Shown piece after piece: positions 47,037 to 58,273 of a stretch of DNA of 64,000 bases. This DNA is from Apis mellifera (Eukaryota; Arthropoda; Insecta; Hymenoptera; Apidae), in assembly GCF_003254395.2 (NCBI RefSeq), contig NC_037642.1, positions 11,430,736-11,494,735 on the forward strand, in the 5' to 3' direction. The notes beneath the pieces were generated by a model. The model saw only the letters and a list, made by a program, of their open reading frames with translations, had not been told where the DNA came from and made no database searches. Made by a program: the position numbers and the translations under genes. Position 1 is the stretch's first letter. Each line of letters opens with the position of its first letter.

Positions 47037-50000
47037 TATCTTTATATATATATATATACATGTATTGCATTCCTTTCTATTTCTATTTTCTATCTTATAT
47101 ATATCGTATATATAACAATAATTCGATCGGAAAATTTACTTACGTTGCGTGTATTTCGAAGAATCGGAGAAAAATTTTTACATGCTACGTTTTTCTCGAT
47201 TATATTTCCCCGTTACAAAATCGATTGAACGTGTATATTTATAAAATATTACTATATATATACCATAGTTAAGAAAACGAGAGCGTATACGAGAGAATTT
47301 TCTCAGAATCTTAAGAGCGAGTTGATTTCGAGTATTCTCCGAGTGTAAAAAGAATATTTCAAAAACACGTTGCGCGCATTTCCTTTGAAAGTGTATAGAA
47401 TTTATCGCATACAGTTTTTTTTTTTTCTTTCTTTCCTTTCTCTTCTCTAGGGGGAGAGAAACAAAAAGCTTTCGGGAATCGAGGCAATCCCTTTATCCGT
47501 GGAGGAGGGATTAGTTGGTTTCGTTAGGGGAAAAGAATGGACGAGGCACGATCCAGTAGACGATGATTGGAGAGGAAACCGTGACTGGTTAATTGGAATT
47601 GGCGGCAAACTTGGCGACTCCCTCCCCCGCCCCCGGATAGAAGCATCGATGAAATTGCAGCAGTCGTCAAGCATCGACCGGTTTCCTCTCCAGTTTCGAG
47701 ATCGCTTCTACCTTCTTCTCTTTGCCCGTTCCTTTTCATTCGGGGAACGACGAAGCGACTCAATCTCGCCCCTTACATCCATCCACGACGGAAGAACACC
47801 TCCTTTGACTTTCACTCGACGAAGAAACGCGCGTGTAATTGTTATTCCGTCCGGCTCGCTATCACAGTTTTTTTTTTTTTTTTTTTGGTTAAAAGTTATA
47901 CATCGCGCCCTTCGTCGCATCAATTCATCACCGGAAAATTAATCTCGCGTATACTCGTGGAATCGAACCAACTTCTAAATTCCATACCCGTCTATTTTTC
48001 CATTCCGTTTCGATCTTTCGCGTATTTTTCACGAGTCGTAATAAATCGTGGAAAAGAACCGGTGGAAATTAATTATTCGCGCGAAAAGAAAGGATATTTT
48101 TAGGAGGGGACGGGACGCGCAAAACAAACGGAATTCCCCTCCTTTTTTCGCCCGTAAGTTATACTTTCGTATTCTTTCGTCCCACCTCTGTTACTATAAA
48201 TTCACCTATTCGTATTTCCTCGAACGTATATCGCGCGAGAGAAGGCAATTGCTCGATCGAGAAACGAGAACTCTACTTTACCGCTTTTTTGCCCGGTCGA
48301 ATTTTTTCATCTCAAATCTTTTTCATCCTCGTCCCGCTCTTTAAATCTTTGTCCTTCCTCTTTGTCGAGCAGGGGAGGGGAGGGAAAGGGAGGAATTGGC
48401 ATTCACGATTTCGGTTACGATATTAATCGTTCGAGGAGGAGGAGAAGAAGCAAGGCGAGAAGAAGAGGTGGCGCATAACTCCTGGCCTTTCCCATCTTAG
48501 TCCAAACTATTTGAAACGTTTGCATCGATATGCGAAACTTTATCATTTCTCCTCAAAACGCAAACTCTCCAAATCTACCGATGCTATTTCGAGCCAGGTG
48601 AACCAGGTACGAATATAGAGTGCGTTGAAAGCTGTTTCCAATTTGTTCGAATTATTTAATATTTAATTAAATCCATCGATCCTCTTCCATTTCCATTTCC
48701 TTTTCCGTTTCTTCTTCGCGGCTCGAATACGAAGCGATACGTTTGGGGGAGGGGGAAGGTATAAAACGACGAGGAGGATAGGATCGATGGGAGGAGTGAA
48801 AAAGGCTCGGGACGATCGATCGGATAGGATCGGCGTTCACGGAGGACGGCTCATCTTAATCACCGATTTATCACTCGCCATTGCCCCTCGAGGGCAATCG
48901 CGCGTGAACCTGGCCCGATGGACGATACATCGCCGATACAGGGGCATCGTCGTCGCCTCGTCGTCGTGACCCATCCCGAATTCGCCCAGCCGGACACGCT
49001 CGCTCGAACACCCAAGATTCCTCGGAACGGAAGGGAGTTAAGGCTTCGAATCGATGGGACGGACAGTGGAGCTGACGAGGACGGGCCGATAACGAGGCTT
49101 GTTAATCATTTCTAACCGGCGATCCCCCCCTTCGAAAATAGCGTACACCGAGGTGTCGTGCAATAGGGATCGTACATATCGAAGATTGGAGCGGAATGGA
49201 AGAAATTGGGGAGGAAGAGGAATTTTCGCGCCAACTGACCAAAGTGGAATCGGTTACTACCTTCCCAGGGAATGCGTTGGTCCGTGAACTCGGCGATAAC
49301 GCAGAATTATGGCCCCCCCCCTCCAACTGGCTGGCAGAGGAGTGACCATTCCGATTCGCACGCATGTATCATCGTTCAGCCAGACATGTATCTCGTGTCC
49401 CGCAACGTTTCTTTTCGAATCGTATCTCGAGCGAAACGAGGAATATCGAAGAATGCGAGCGATATTTTCTTCTTTCTAGATCACTTGTTAACACACGAGT
49501 TAAATTGTATATATATATATATATATATTCCACACGCACGCTTCCCCCTCTCCTTCCTTTACAGAGAAGAACGGTTTTCACGGAGATGCGGCCTAATTGG
49601 TGGCCTCCGCCCATTATCGCCCCTCCCCTTCTTAATTTACGAGGCCGAATGTTGTCGAGTTACGAATGCCGAGTATAGGTTAAATTTTAAGACGAAATTT
49701 AGAAGAGTGGGGGGAATGGTTAACAGTCGAGATGGCGCGTCTGTCGTCCCGAATAATTACATGCGACTTTACCGATAACGTCTTGCTTATGGGAGAAAGG
49801 GACGCGATGTTTTCGAAGGAAATTAAGCTAATATAACGAGACGCTTCGCCCGTCGACATAATAACCGATACACTCGTTCAAGGGAGAACGTTCGAAATAT
49901 TATTACTTTAAGAATAATATCCGCGCATGCGCGATATTACATACGTCGCGAGTCACGCCCGTACCCTTTAAAAAACTCGCCAAGTGGAAAGTTGCATGAC

Positions 50001-53000
50001 CGATTATCCCACTCGTCTCGAGAGTGCTTTCCATCAATCTCTATTTCGCAAACTTTTTCTCCCTTCTCCTTCCGTGCTCTCGATTTCTTATCTCTCTTGT
50101 CTCGACGTCGACTATTACCTCGGATTTGATTATCACTTTGTCGAGGGAGGGGGGAAGGAACTGGCAGCCTTTCGCGATATAATTTTTGTCCCGATCCTTG
50201 TCGCGATAACGAAACTATATATATATATATCTCGCAAACTCGGATAAATTACGCGTATCCTCCACGTCCACGGCCGAGCGCTACTGTCGTTCACGGTAGT
50301 TGCTTTTTTACCAGCTCGACCGTTAAAGCGGCGTTATCGCTCGATCTCCATTCGGTAATTTTAATTAGTTTACAAAGGATTTTTGTGAATCCACCGATGC
50401 GTGCAGCGTTATTAGTTTCACACGCAGTGACCGCGATGTAAACCGCGATACGACGAGTATTCGGTCGTTGAATATAAAAGTCGTTTCGAAAACTTTGTCG
50501 CGATTTTGAGGTTAGAAAGTAAATCTTGTTGCGTTTTGTGACGAATCGAAATTTTCGTATCGATTCTTTTCCTTCCTTCTTTTTTTCGCACGCATCTCCT
50601 AACGGAATGGACGGAAAGGAAAAGGAGATTGCGCTTCGAGTACGCGATCCCGTATCATTAGCAAATTCGAACCAATTTCCATTCGTTTGCCCGTTGTTGC
50701 GCTTGGGAAGCGAATCGGTGGAGTAGTTACGGTACCTTTTTCCTCCTCTCTGTTTCTTCCTCTCTCTTTCTCTCTTTCTCATAAAAGCGAGCATAAAACC
50801 TTTGTCGGAGCCCGGAGAGTGGAAAACACGTATATTGAAAAATATAAGTATAAAAGGACGGATACAAACGTACAAAAGGACTGCGTTTCAGAATATTTTA
50901 TAAAGTAAACCACCGCACGCAACGTCTTTCCCCTCCCATCCCCTCCCTACCCCTCGAAAACGCGATTTTCTTAGATGCAATAATTTCGAGTCACAAAAGG
51001 ATCGTAATTTCGTCCGCTTTTTTTTTTTCTTTTTCCTCTTGCACGCTCCTCCTCCTCCTCCTCCTTTGACAATCATTGAATTGAATCCCGGCCCGATTAC
51101 AACAGTCGTTTGCAACAGCGATCGCGTCCCAGGGATGGCACGCCCTGAAAGGATATTTCATTCGTTCCTTTCATCCATTCCCATCGTGATCCATCCATTT
51201 CGCCAACGTGAATTTTCGCTTCGCTTTAATTAATTAAAATCTTCTCGTTTATACCGGCGCAATAAGATGCGCCCACTTTTCAACGTATATTTATATATAT
51301 ATATATGTGTGTGTGTGTATATACACACATATATACACCTTCCTCTTTTATCCTTCTTTCCTTCTCCTTCTCCTTCTCCTTCTCCTTCTTCTTCGGTTTC
51401 AGTTTCGACGAGAAGGAGAAAGTGAGCCGACCGTTCTTGTTCCGCTCATCCCCTCCACGTTTCTCTCCCCACCTCCTTTCTCGGGCCAGCAACAACAAGG
51501 CAGCGAACGACTGAAAACCCGTGCTTTTGCAGACACGCGCTACGTGTTCAACCAACTGGAAAAAGTCGAGGATGTAATTTTTACATTCGTTTCCAAGGGA
51601 ATCTTTTTCATCGAATGTTTCCTTCCTTCGTTTCGATTAACATTTCCCTCTTAACTGGATCGAAAAACTCACCAAATTCCAATAAATTAAAGATATCTCT
51701 CCGTTTCCCCCCCACTTCAAATCTGGCGAATGATCGGAGCAGCGGAGAGGAATTCGGTGGGAAGGTTGATACGAGCGCGAGAACAAAGGAGAGGAGGAGG
51801 AGGGGGGAGAGTTATGGCGGTCTCAATTATAGCTCGCAAATAAAACGTTCCGAGCCGGCTAATATTATTTATCGCCCGGTTGGATGCCTCTTCCGCGTCG
51901 TTATAAAAGCGAGAACACGGAAACCCATTATAATGAAATTAACAAATTACCCGCTCGTCCAACGCCTCGACCTCTCCCTCCCTCTTCCTCCTCCTCCGTA
52001 CACATCCTCTCGCGAGTCCCATCGATTTTCCCACCCGAAACCCGTACAACCCGTACATCCTACATCCTCCAGCGTTCTCGCTCCTTAATCCTCCCTCCTT
52101 GCTTCCAATCCAATTTCCTAATTCACGAGGAGGCTGCTTCTCCTCCACCCAATTATCACAGCTTTATTCGTCGTACAGCCTCGATTATCCCACGATTATT
52201 ATATATATCCGTATCGATACGGATCCCATCCTTCCACTGGGTATTTTCAATTAGGCAAGGGAGGGGGAAGGTGGTTTTTGGGGAGAGACAATGGTAGGCG
52301 GACAAAAGCGTGATATACGAGGAGGGCATATTTTTAAGTCGTATATTCCTGTCGAACCGAGCAATGTCTTTTCTGGATTTTTAATTCGAGTTATTACGAT
52401 TAATTCGAAAATTTCCATCCTCTTCTCGCTGTTGTTTCGACGAAGGAAGGAAGGGATCGATTAATCTCGGGGAAAAGAGGGGAGGTCAAAGAGTCGAACA
52501 TTTTCATTCGAAAATCCGGATATGTATCTCGGGTTATTCAGGTTTGCCCAGGTTTGATTTAAAGTCGTTCGAAAGGGAACGATGATATACGGGCCCTGAA
52601 TACCTCTACGTACCCTCGCATTTACACGCAGGCACGCGTGAAATGAATATCTCCTTTCTAACCCGCGACCCGACCGCAAACGTATATATTTCATCTTGCT
52701 ATCGCTATTTCAGAGAGGCGACTTGCTTTTTCCTTTCCCGCTTCAAAGGATCCGCCCGGCTTACTTTCCTCAACACACACACACACACACACGTATATAT
52801 ATACGCACACACGGTCGTTAACTCGGACGACATCTCGCTTTATCTTTGAAAATTCGTTGGCGAGCCAGAATAGGAGAGAGAGAGAAAGGGAGATCGCCTC
52901 GCAGTTACTTTTTATTCGGTTGAAATTTCAACCTTGGTGCTAAAGGAAGCCGGGCAGTAAGAATCGCGTCGCTCTAATAAATTGCAGTCGAGTCTCTCTC

Positions 53001-54640
53001 TCGGATGGATCTTGCTTTCGAATAAAAACGAGAGAGGAAAAAAGAAGAAAGAAGAAAGACACGCGATACAGAGGCGCTAGCTAGAGCTCTCTCTCTTTCT
53101 ATCCCTTCGTTTTTTCAAACGGGGCGGAAATTTCCCAGTTTTATAATATAAAATTCACGCGCTAACTTGATTTCGAGTGCGCGCTCAACCACGATGATTT
53201 TCAAGTATTCTTCCCTCCACTCGAAACGGATATTTTTTTCGCGCTTGCGAAAAAAAAAAAAGAGAGGAGGAAAAAAACAAAACGACCCCGCTGCGATTCA
53301 AACGCGTCGCACGCGCGCGTCATCCACCCCGGATGCACTTCATTAGAAAACTTTTAAACCTCGTTTCGTTTCGTCGTCGTCGCTGTTGTCGTCCTCCGCG
53401 GGGCTAATTCGGCGATACCGACCGAGTTTCGCGAAACATTCGCCCGGCGAATTTGCCTCGAACGTCGTTATCTCGCTCTATCCTTCTCTTTTTCTCTCAC
53501 CAACAGCAAAGCAATCGCGCTTTCGATGATTTTTAATTTCAATTTTTTTAAAATCTTACGATTTCGAAAATGGATACGCGTATTTTTTTTTTCGAGCGAC
53601 GAGAGATATCTCTTTTTTTTTTTTTTTTTTTTTTTCCCTCTTTCGTGTCCAACGCTATCGATACGAGTTTTCAACCGGGGCCGGAATGGAGAATAAAGGA
53701 TCCGCGTTTCGTTTTTGTTGCGTTGTACACGCAACGAACAACGACAACCGTTGTTTAACGTTTCCCGGCCGCTCGAACGCGTACGAAAAAAAGGAGGTTA
53801 TCGAAGGGTTATTAACAATGCACCTCTTCTCCCTGCACACCTTCTTTAATAATTTCCCCGTGAAAATCCCCTTCTCATGGAAAAAAAAAAGAAATACTCG
53901 AACTCGCGGGATTATTTATCGACCAACGGTAATATCGATCTTCGCCATGCATTTCTCTAATGTCCAAGTAAAAACAGGATAACAATAAAATAGAATCTAA
54001 AAAAGTATACAAATATCCAATTGAAAATTGAAAATTTCTGTAAACGAACCTATTTAACTTATTGCTAAAAAAAGAAAAATACGAAAAGTTCTCGTTGGTG
54101 GCAGTTAAAGGAGAAATCTTGGAAATGTTGGTGGGGCGGAGAAGTTTGGAGGAAGAGGCAACAAGTTGCGGGGCAAGGAGGGCGCGAACGAGGGGGAATC
54201 GAGAGCGAGCAATTAGAATCCGGCGCTGGACACGAGCGGCGGTCGTTTAGCGAGGAGGAGGGGAGGGGAGGGGAGGGGAGATACGCGTTACACGGCCCAT
54301 TACGAGTCGCTCGGGTTTCGGAAAAACGTTCCACTTTGGGGATAATGGCCGGCCGAAAGGAGCCACCGAGTTGTATACGTTTATACTCCTCACGCGTCTC
54401 TCTCTCCCCCTCCCCCTCCATTTCATTTTAAAGTCAAAACGGTGCGCGCCTAGTCCCGGGCCCCTGAACATCGTAAGAGGGTTTGCCATACTATTATAAC
54501 TTTGTAATGGCCTACTGCCGCGTACTTTGCCCTGGATATTGCCTTAAAGGGCGCGATCGTGAAACGGCCCCTGTAAATTTAACTTTCAAACACGCACACG
54601 ATCCTCCAGCAGCGAGATACTCTTATTCCTCTTTATCGTT
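47037..54640. other. GC/CpG-rich non-coding region
   Basis: About 7.6 kb with many CpGs, pyrimidine tracts and simple repeats: TA run 49507-49528, (CTC)n 51046-51065, (TTCTCC)n about 51358-51390, (CA)n 52773-52791, poly(T) near 53611-53635. Many short open frames arise from the high GC content; none has a start, splice context or recognisable family. It could be regulatory DNA or introns of transcripts not visible from sequence. G4-type runs at 48369-48393 and 54259-54280 are noted in findings. Confidence 0.45.
54259..54280 (+). other. G-quadruplex-type run
   Basis: Four G4 blocks separated by single A residues, a textbook potential quadruplex, preceded by GAGGAG. Confidence 0.75.
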
Positions 54641-54649
54641 TGCATCTTA

Positions 54650-55642
54650 GCTAATACTTTATGATCTATCAATCTATGATCCAAGATATATAATTAGATA
54701 TATCCAAAAGATGAAAAATTGAAATGAGAACATGTTTACTGATGTACTATTATTTACCCAGTCGATAAATAGTCTTCTTGCACCTTACTTAATACTTTAT
54801 GATCTATCAATCTATCGATGATCCAAGATATATAATTAGATATATTCGATTCCAAAAGGTGAAAAATTGAAACGAGAACATATTTACTGATGTACTATTT
54901 ACTATTATGTACTATGTACTATGTACTATTTTTTTTATTATTTACCCAGTCGATAAATAATCTTCTTGCACCTTACCTAATACTTTATGATCTATCAATC
55001 TATCGATGATCCAAGATATATAATTAGATATATTCGATTCCAAAAGATATAAAATTGAAACAAGAACATGTTTACTGATGTACTATTATTTACCCAGTCG
55101 ATAAATAGTCTTCTTGCAGCTTACCTAATACTTTATGATCTATCAATCCATCGATGATCCAAGATATATAATTAGATATATCCAAAAGATAAAAAATTGA
55201 AACAAGAACATATTTCCTGATATACTATTTACTATTATGTACTATGTACTATTTTTTTTATTATTTACCCAGTCAATAAATAATCTTCTTGCACTTTACC
55301 TAATACTTTATGATCTATCAATCTATCGATGATCCAAGATATATAATTAGATATATTCGATTCCAAAAGATATAAAATTGAAACAAGAATATGTTTACTG
55401 ATGTACTATTATTTACCCAGTCGATAAATAGTCTTCTTGCACAAATAGTCTTCTTACCTAATACTTTATGATCTATCAATCTATCGATGATCCAAGATAT
55501 ATAATTAAATATATTCGATTCCAAAATATATAAAATTGAAACAAGAACATATTTCCTGATATACTATTTACTATTATGTACTATGTACTATGTACTATTA
55601 TTCTATTCTTTTATTATTTACCCAGTCGATAAATAGTCTTCT
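54650..55642. repeat. Higher-order tandem repeat, six units
   Basis: TAATACTTTATGATCTATCA recurs at 54652, 54790, 54978, 55126, 55301 and 55459 (spacings 138, 188, 148, 175 and 158 bp). Each unit continues with ATGATCCAAGATATATAATT, then GAAAAATTGAAAC or similar, and ends with ACCCAGTCGATAAATAGTC. Short and long units alternate: the long ones carry an extra block of repeated TACTATGTACTATG. This points to amplification of a two-unit cassette. Confidence 0.9.
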
Positions 55643-57900
55643 AGAGTATTTCTCTTTCTCTCTTATCCACCGAGTCTCGATAATTTTTGACTCGGTTTAG
55701 AGAAGAAAGAAAAGGTATACTTAACTTAAATTAAGAGAGGAGAAGTATGATCTTCTTTCGTCTCGAGCTTCACGCAACAGTGCCAAGTAACCAGAAGCGT
55801 GAGTAAGAGAGGAATGCATCGGAGAAATATCCGAGTAATTCCAATTTACGGCGTCGCTGCAAATCATAATAGCAGGCCCGGCTTGGACGGCTCGGGAAAC
55901 GGAAGCGGCCGACTTAACGACTGTTCGATACCTGGAATTACATTGGAAACACGAGACGTATTCCATTCGAAATCCAGCGTTGGTAATTTATCTAAATTTC
56001 CGTCCAACCGCCGAGACATTTTATCGATGCTTGTAAACCTTGCGCGTTGTGCAAGATTTATCCCCGCACAAAGGAATTCCTTCTTGTCCTTTGGATCTTT
56101 GTCAGAGGATCTTCGTAAAAGGAATTCGAACCGAGACCGAAGATAATCCACCAGGCGAACGGTGGACGAGGAAAATGTTGTTTCGAATCTATCGATTCCT
56201 CCTCGGCCATTGTGTTGGCGGGACGCCAGAGGAGGAGCCAGGCTCGGCCAGGTGGAAGCGAGGCTAGCTTGGGGGCAAGTTAGATTCCTGGCGAAAAGGG
56301 GCGAGGTTGGACGGACCACGAAATATTTGTCAATCGCAAAAGGCAAGAAAGATCGGGCGGGGAAGTCGATTTAACGCCCGTTAAGGAAGCAATTCCTTTA
56401 AGAGGGATGGGGAGGATGGCTCGACCTTCCTGGACTTACGACCTTTCACCGGGGAATCGCTTCCGTCCGCCATTATCGGCGGACGAATGGAACATCAATA
56501 ACCAATTTCGTAAGACTAATATCGCGAAAATTAGTTTCCTGAGGTCCCTTTTCCTTCCTTCCTTCCTTCCTCTCTCTCCTCTTTATATACCCTTCGTTAA
56601 AAGGTCTAACCCCGCGCTTTCGATCGATCGATCGATCGATCGATCGTCTCTCTTTATCGTCTCGCGATGCTCTTTCCCTTCTTTTTTCCCACCAGACGAT
56701 AATACATCCTTCCTTTTTTCCTTCGAGATTTCAGCCAGGTGAAATATCCGGCCAGGAGGGGAACCGGAGATCGTTTCGATCGTATCTCCGCCCGAGAATT
56801 CGAGAATTCCCGTCCCCCTTTTTTCGTCGAGAAACCTTAACACGGCGCGGACGAGTAAACGTTTCGCTCTATCGGCGAATGGAAACCGAGAAAAAGAGAA
56901 AGATATATATATATATATATATCGCGAGCGGGAATTTCTTCAATTACGCCTCTTAATTATAAATTAATTATTCCCCGAGTTATGGCCCCTATTTTTACCT
57001 CCCTTTTCAACCTAATTACCGCCACGAGGAGCTTCGAAACTCGCCCCTCTCCGTTTTTGCGTTTCGTTCCTCGCCTCACCGTTTCTATCTCCAACTTTTC
57101 TTTAACGAGGAGGATCCTCCCCTCCCCTCTCCTCTCCACCTTTTTGCCGGGGAACCAGCCGGTTTTCCTCCTCGATGTTTCTTTTCAACCTGCAAAATTT
57201 TACCGACTCCGCTCTCTGAATTTCTCCTCTTAAGAAGTTCCCCGAACGTCCGAACGTTCTTTTTTCCTCTCCTCTCTTCTGTATCGATCGTTTCTCGCTT
57301 GAAATTTATTCATTCGTCCCGTTGGATTTTAAAAAGGAAGTAGACGCTGTTCCACGTCGACCGCGGAAGAGTTAGAGAATGGACAAAAAGATTCGTTGCG
57401 TTTATCGAGCAAATTTGATCAATCGGCATTCTGTTCGAGAGAAAGAGGGGAGACACGATATTTGACACGATTTCTCGATTCCTTTTTTACCGAGCGAGCA
57501 TAGCGGGGCTAGGAATGTTAAAGTTGATTTATTTCCTTATCGATCGGGAAACGAATGCATTTGGCGGAGCAAAATATCGTGATCGACCTTCTCCCTTCCT
57601 ATTTTTCTTTTCCTTTCCACAATCGTGAAGGTCTCGAATTTTCAATCCTTATTTTTTCCATATCCATTCCATTATCCCCTCTCCCTTTTTGGAAAATAGA
57701 CAGGCGGCCCCGCGAAGTTGGAAGAAACAAATCGAGAGTGAAGGTTGGAGAATGGGGGGGAGAACGTTGACCATGAAGTTTCTGTTTGTACGTTGGTCAA
57801 AATTCGTGCGACATGTACTAAAGAGAAAAGCCATTCCACCATTCAAGAGTTTCTAACCACTTTCGGTGACTAGCCAAGGAAAATTCTTCGATGGTGTACA
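55643..57900. other. GC-rich non-coding DNA upstream of the MIC13-like gene
   Basis: No supported exon. It contains a (GATC/CGAT)n run at about 56619-56647, a TA run at about 56901-56922 and pyrimidine tracts. Open frames are chance GC-rich ORFs. Confidence 0.5.
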
Positions 57901-57947
57901 AAGAGGACGTGACACCGCCGCCCTGTTACCGGTCAAACTCTCTCTCC

Positions 57948-57955
57948 TATATAAA
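57948..57955 (+). promoter_or_regulatory. TATA box of the MIC13-like gene (candidate)
   Basis: TATATAAA in an otherwise CG-rich stretch about 320 bp upstream of the ATG at 58274. It is the best core-promoter element in the vicinity. Transcription start near 57980 is inferred. Confidence 0.45.
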
Positions 57956-58273
57956 TTCGTAACGTTCGTAAAAGTGTTTCGAGGTTATGTCGATGATGCA
58001 AAGTGAACGCGCGTGAAAAATTTCGAAAGGGGAAAAAATTTCGTTCAACGGAAGGAGGGAAAAATCGTAAAGTGTGATCGAACTGTTAACCGAGTTTTCT
58101 TTGAAACGACTTTTGACACTCCCCCGCCTTTACACGCACGTACACGCACGTATATACAAAGAAAAAAAAAGTATCCCCTTTCGAAATATCCTCGTCGGCT
58201 TGATATTATTTCATCCCGATGAAGTATCGGAAGGAGCAGGGTGTATCTTGGACCGAGAATTGAGAGAGGAATA

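Noticed and set aside
48787..49365. Several GC-rich open frames on both strands
   Set aside because: Overlapping frames in CpG-rich DNA with no splice logic, start context or family resemblance.
51039..51233. Open frame containing IELNPGP, like the 2A/NPGP skip peptide of some retrotransposons and viruses
   Set aside because: The required upstream Asp (D-x-E-x-NPGP) is absent, the frame is short and no reverse transcriptase or endonuclease sequence surrounds it; chance in GC-rich DNA.
51305..51654. Leu/Phe/Ser-rich plus-strand frames and Lys/Glu-rich minus-strand frame
   Set aside because: Generated by the (TTCTCC)n and TA/TG simple repeats.
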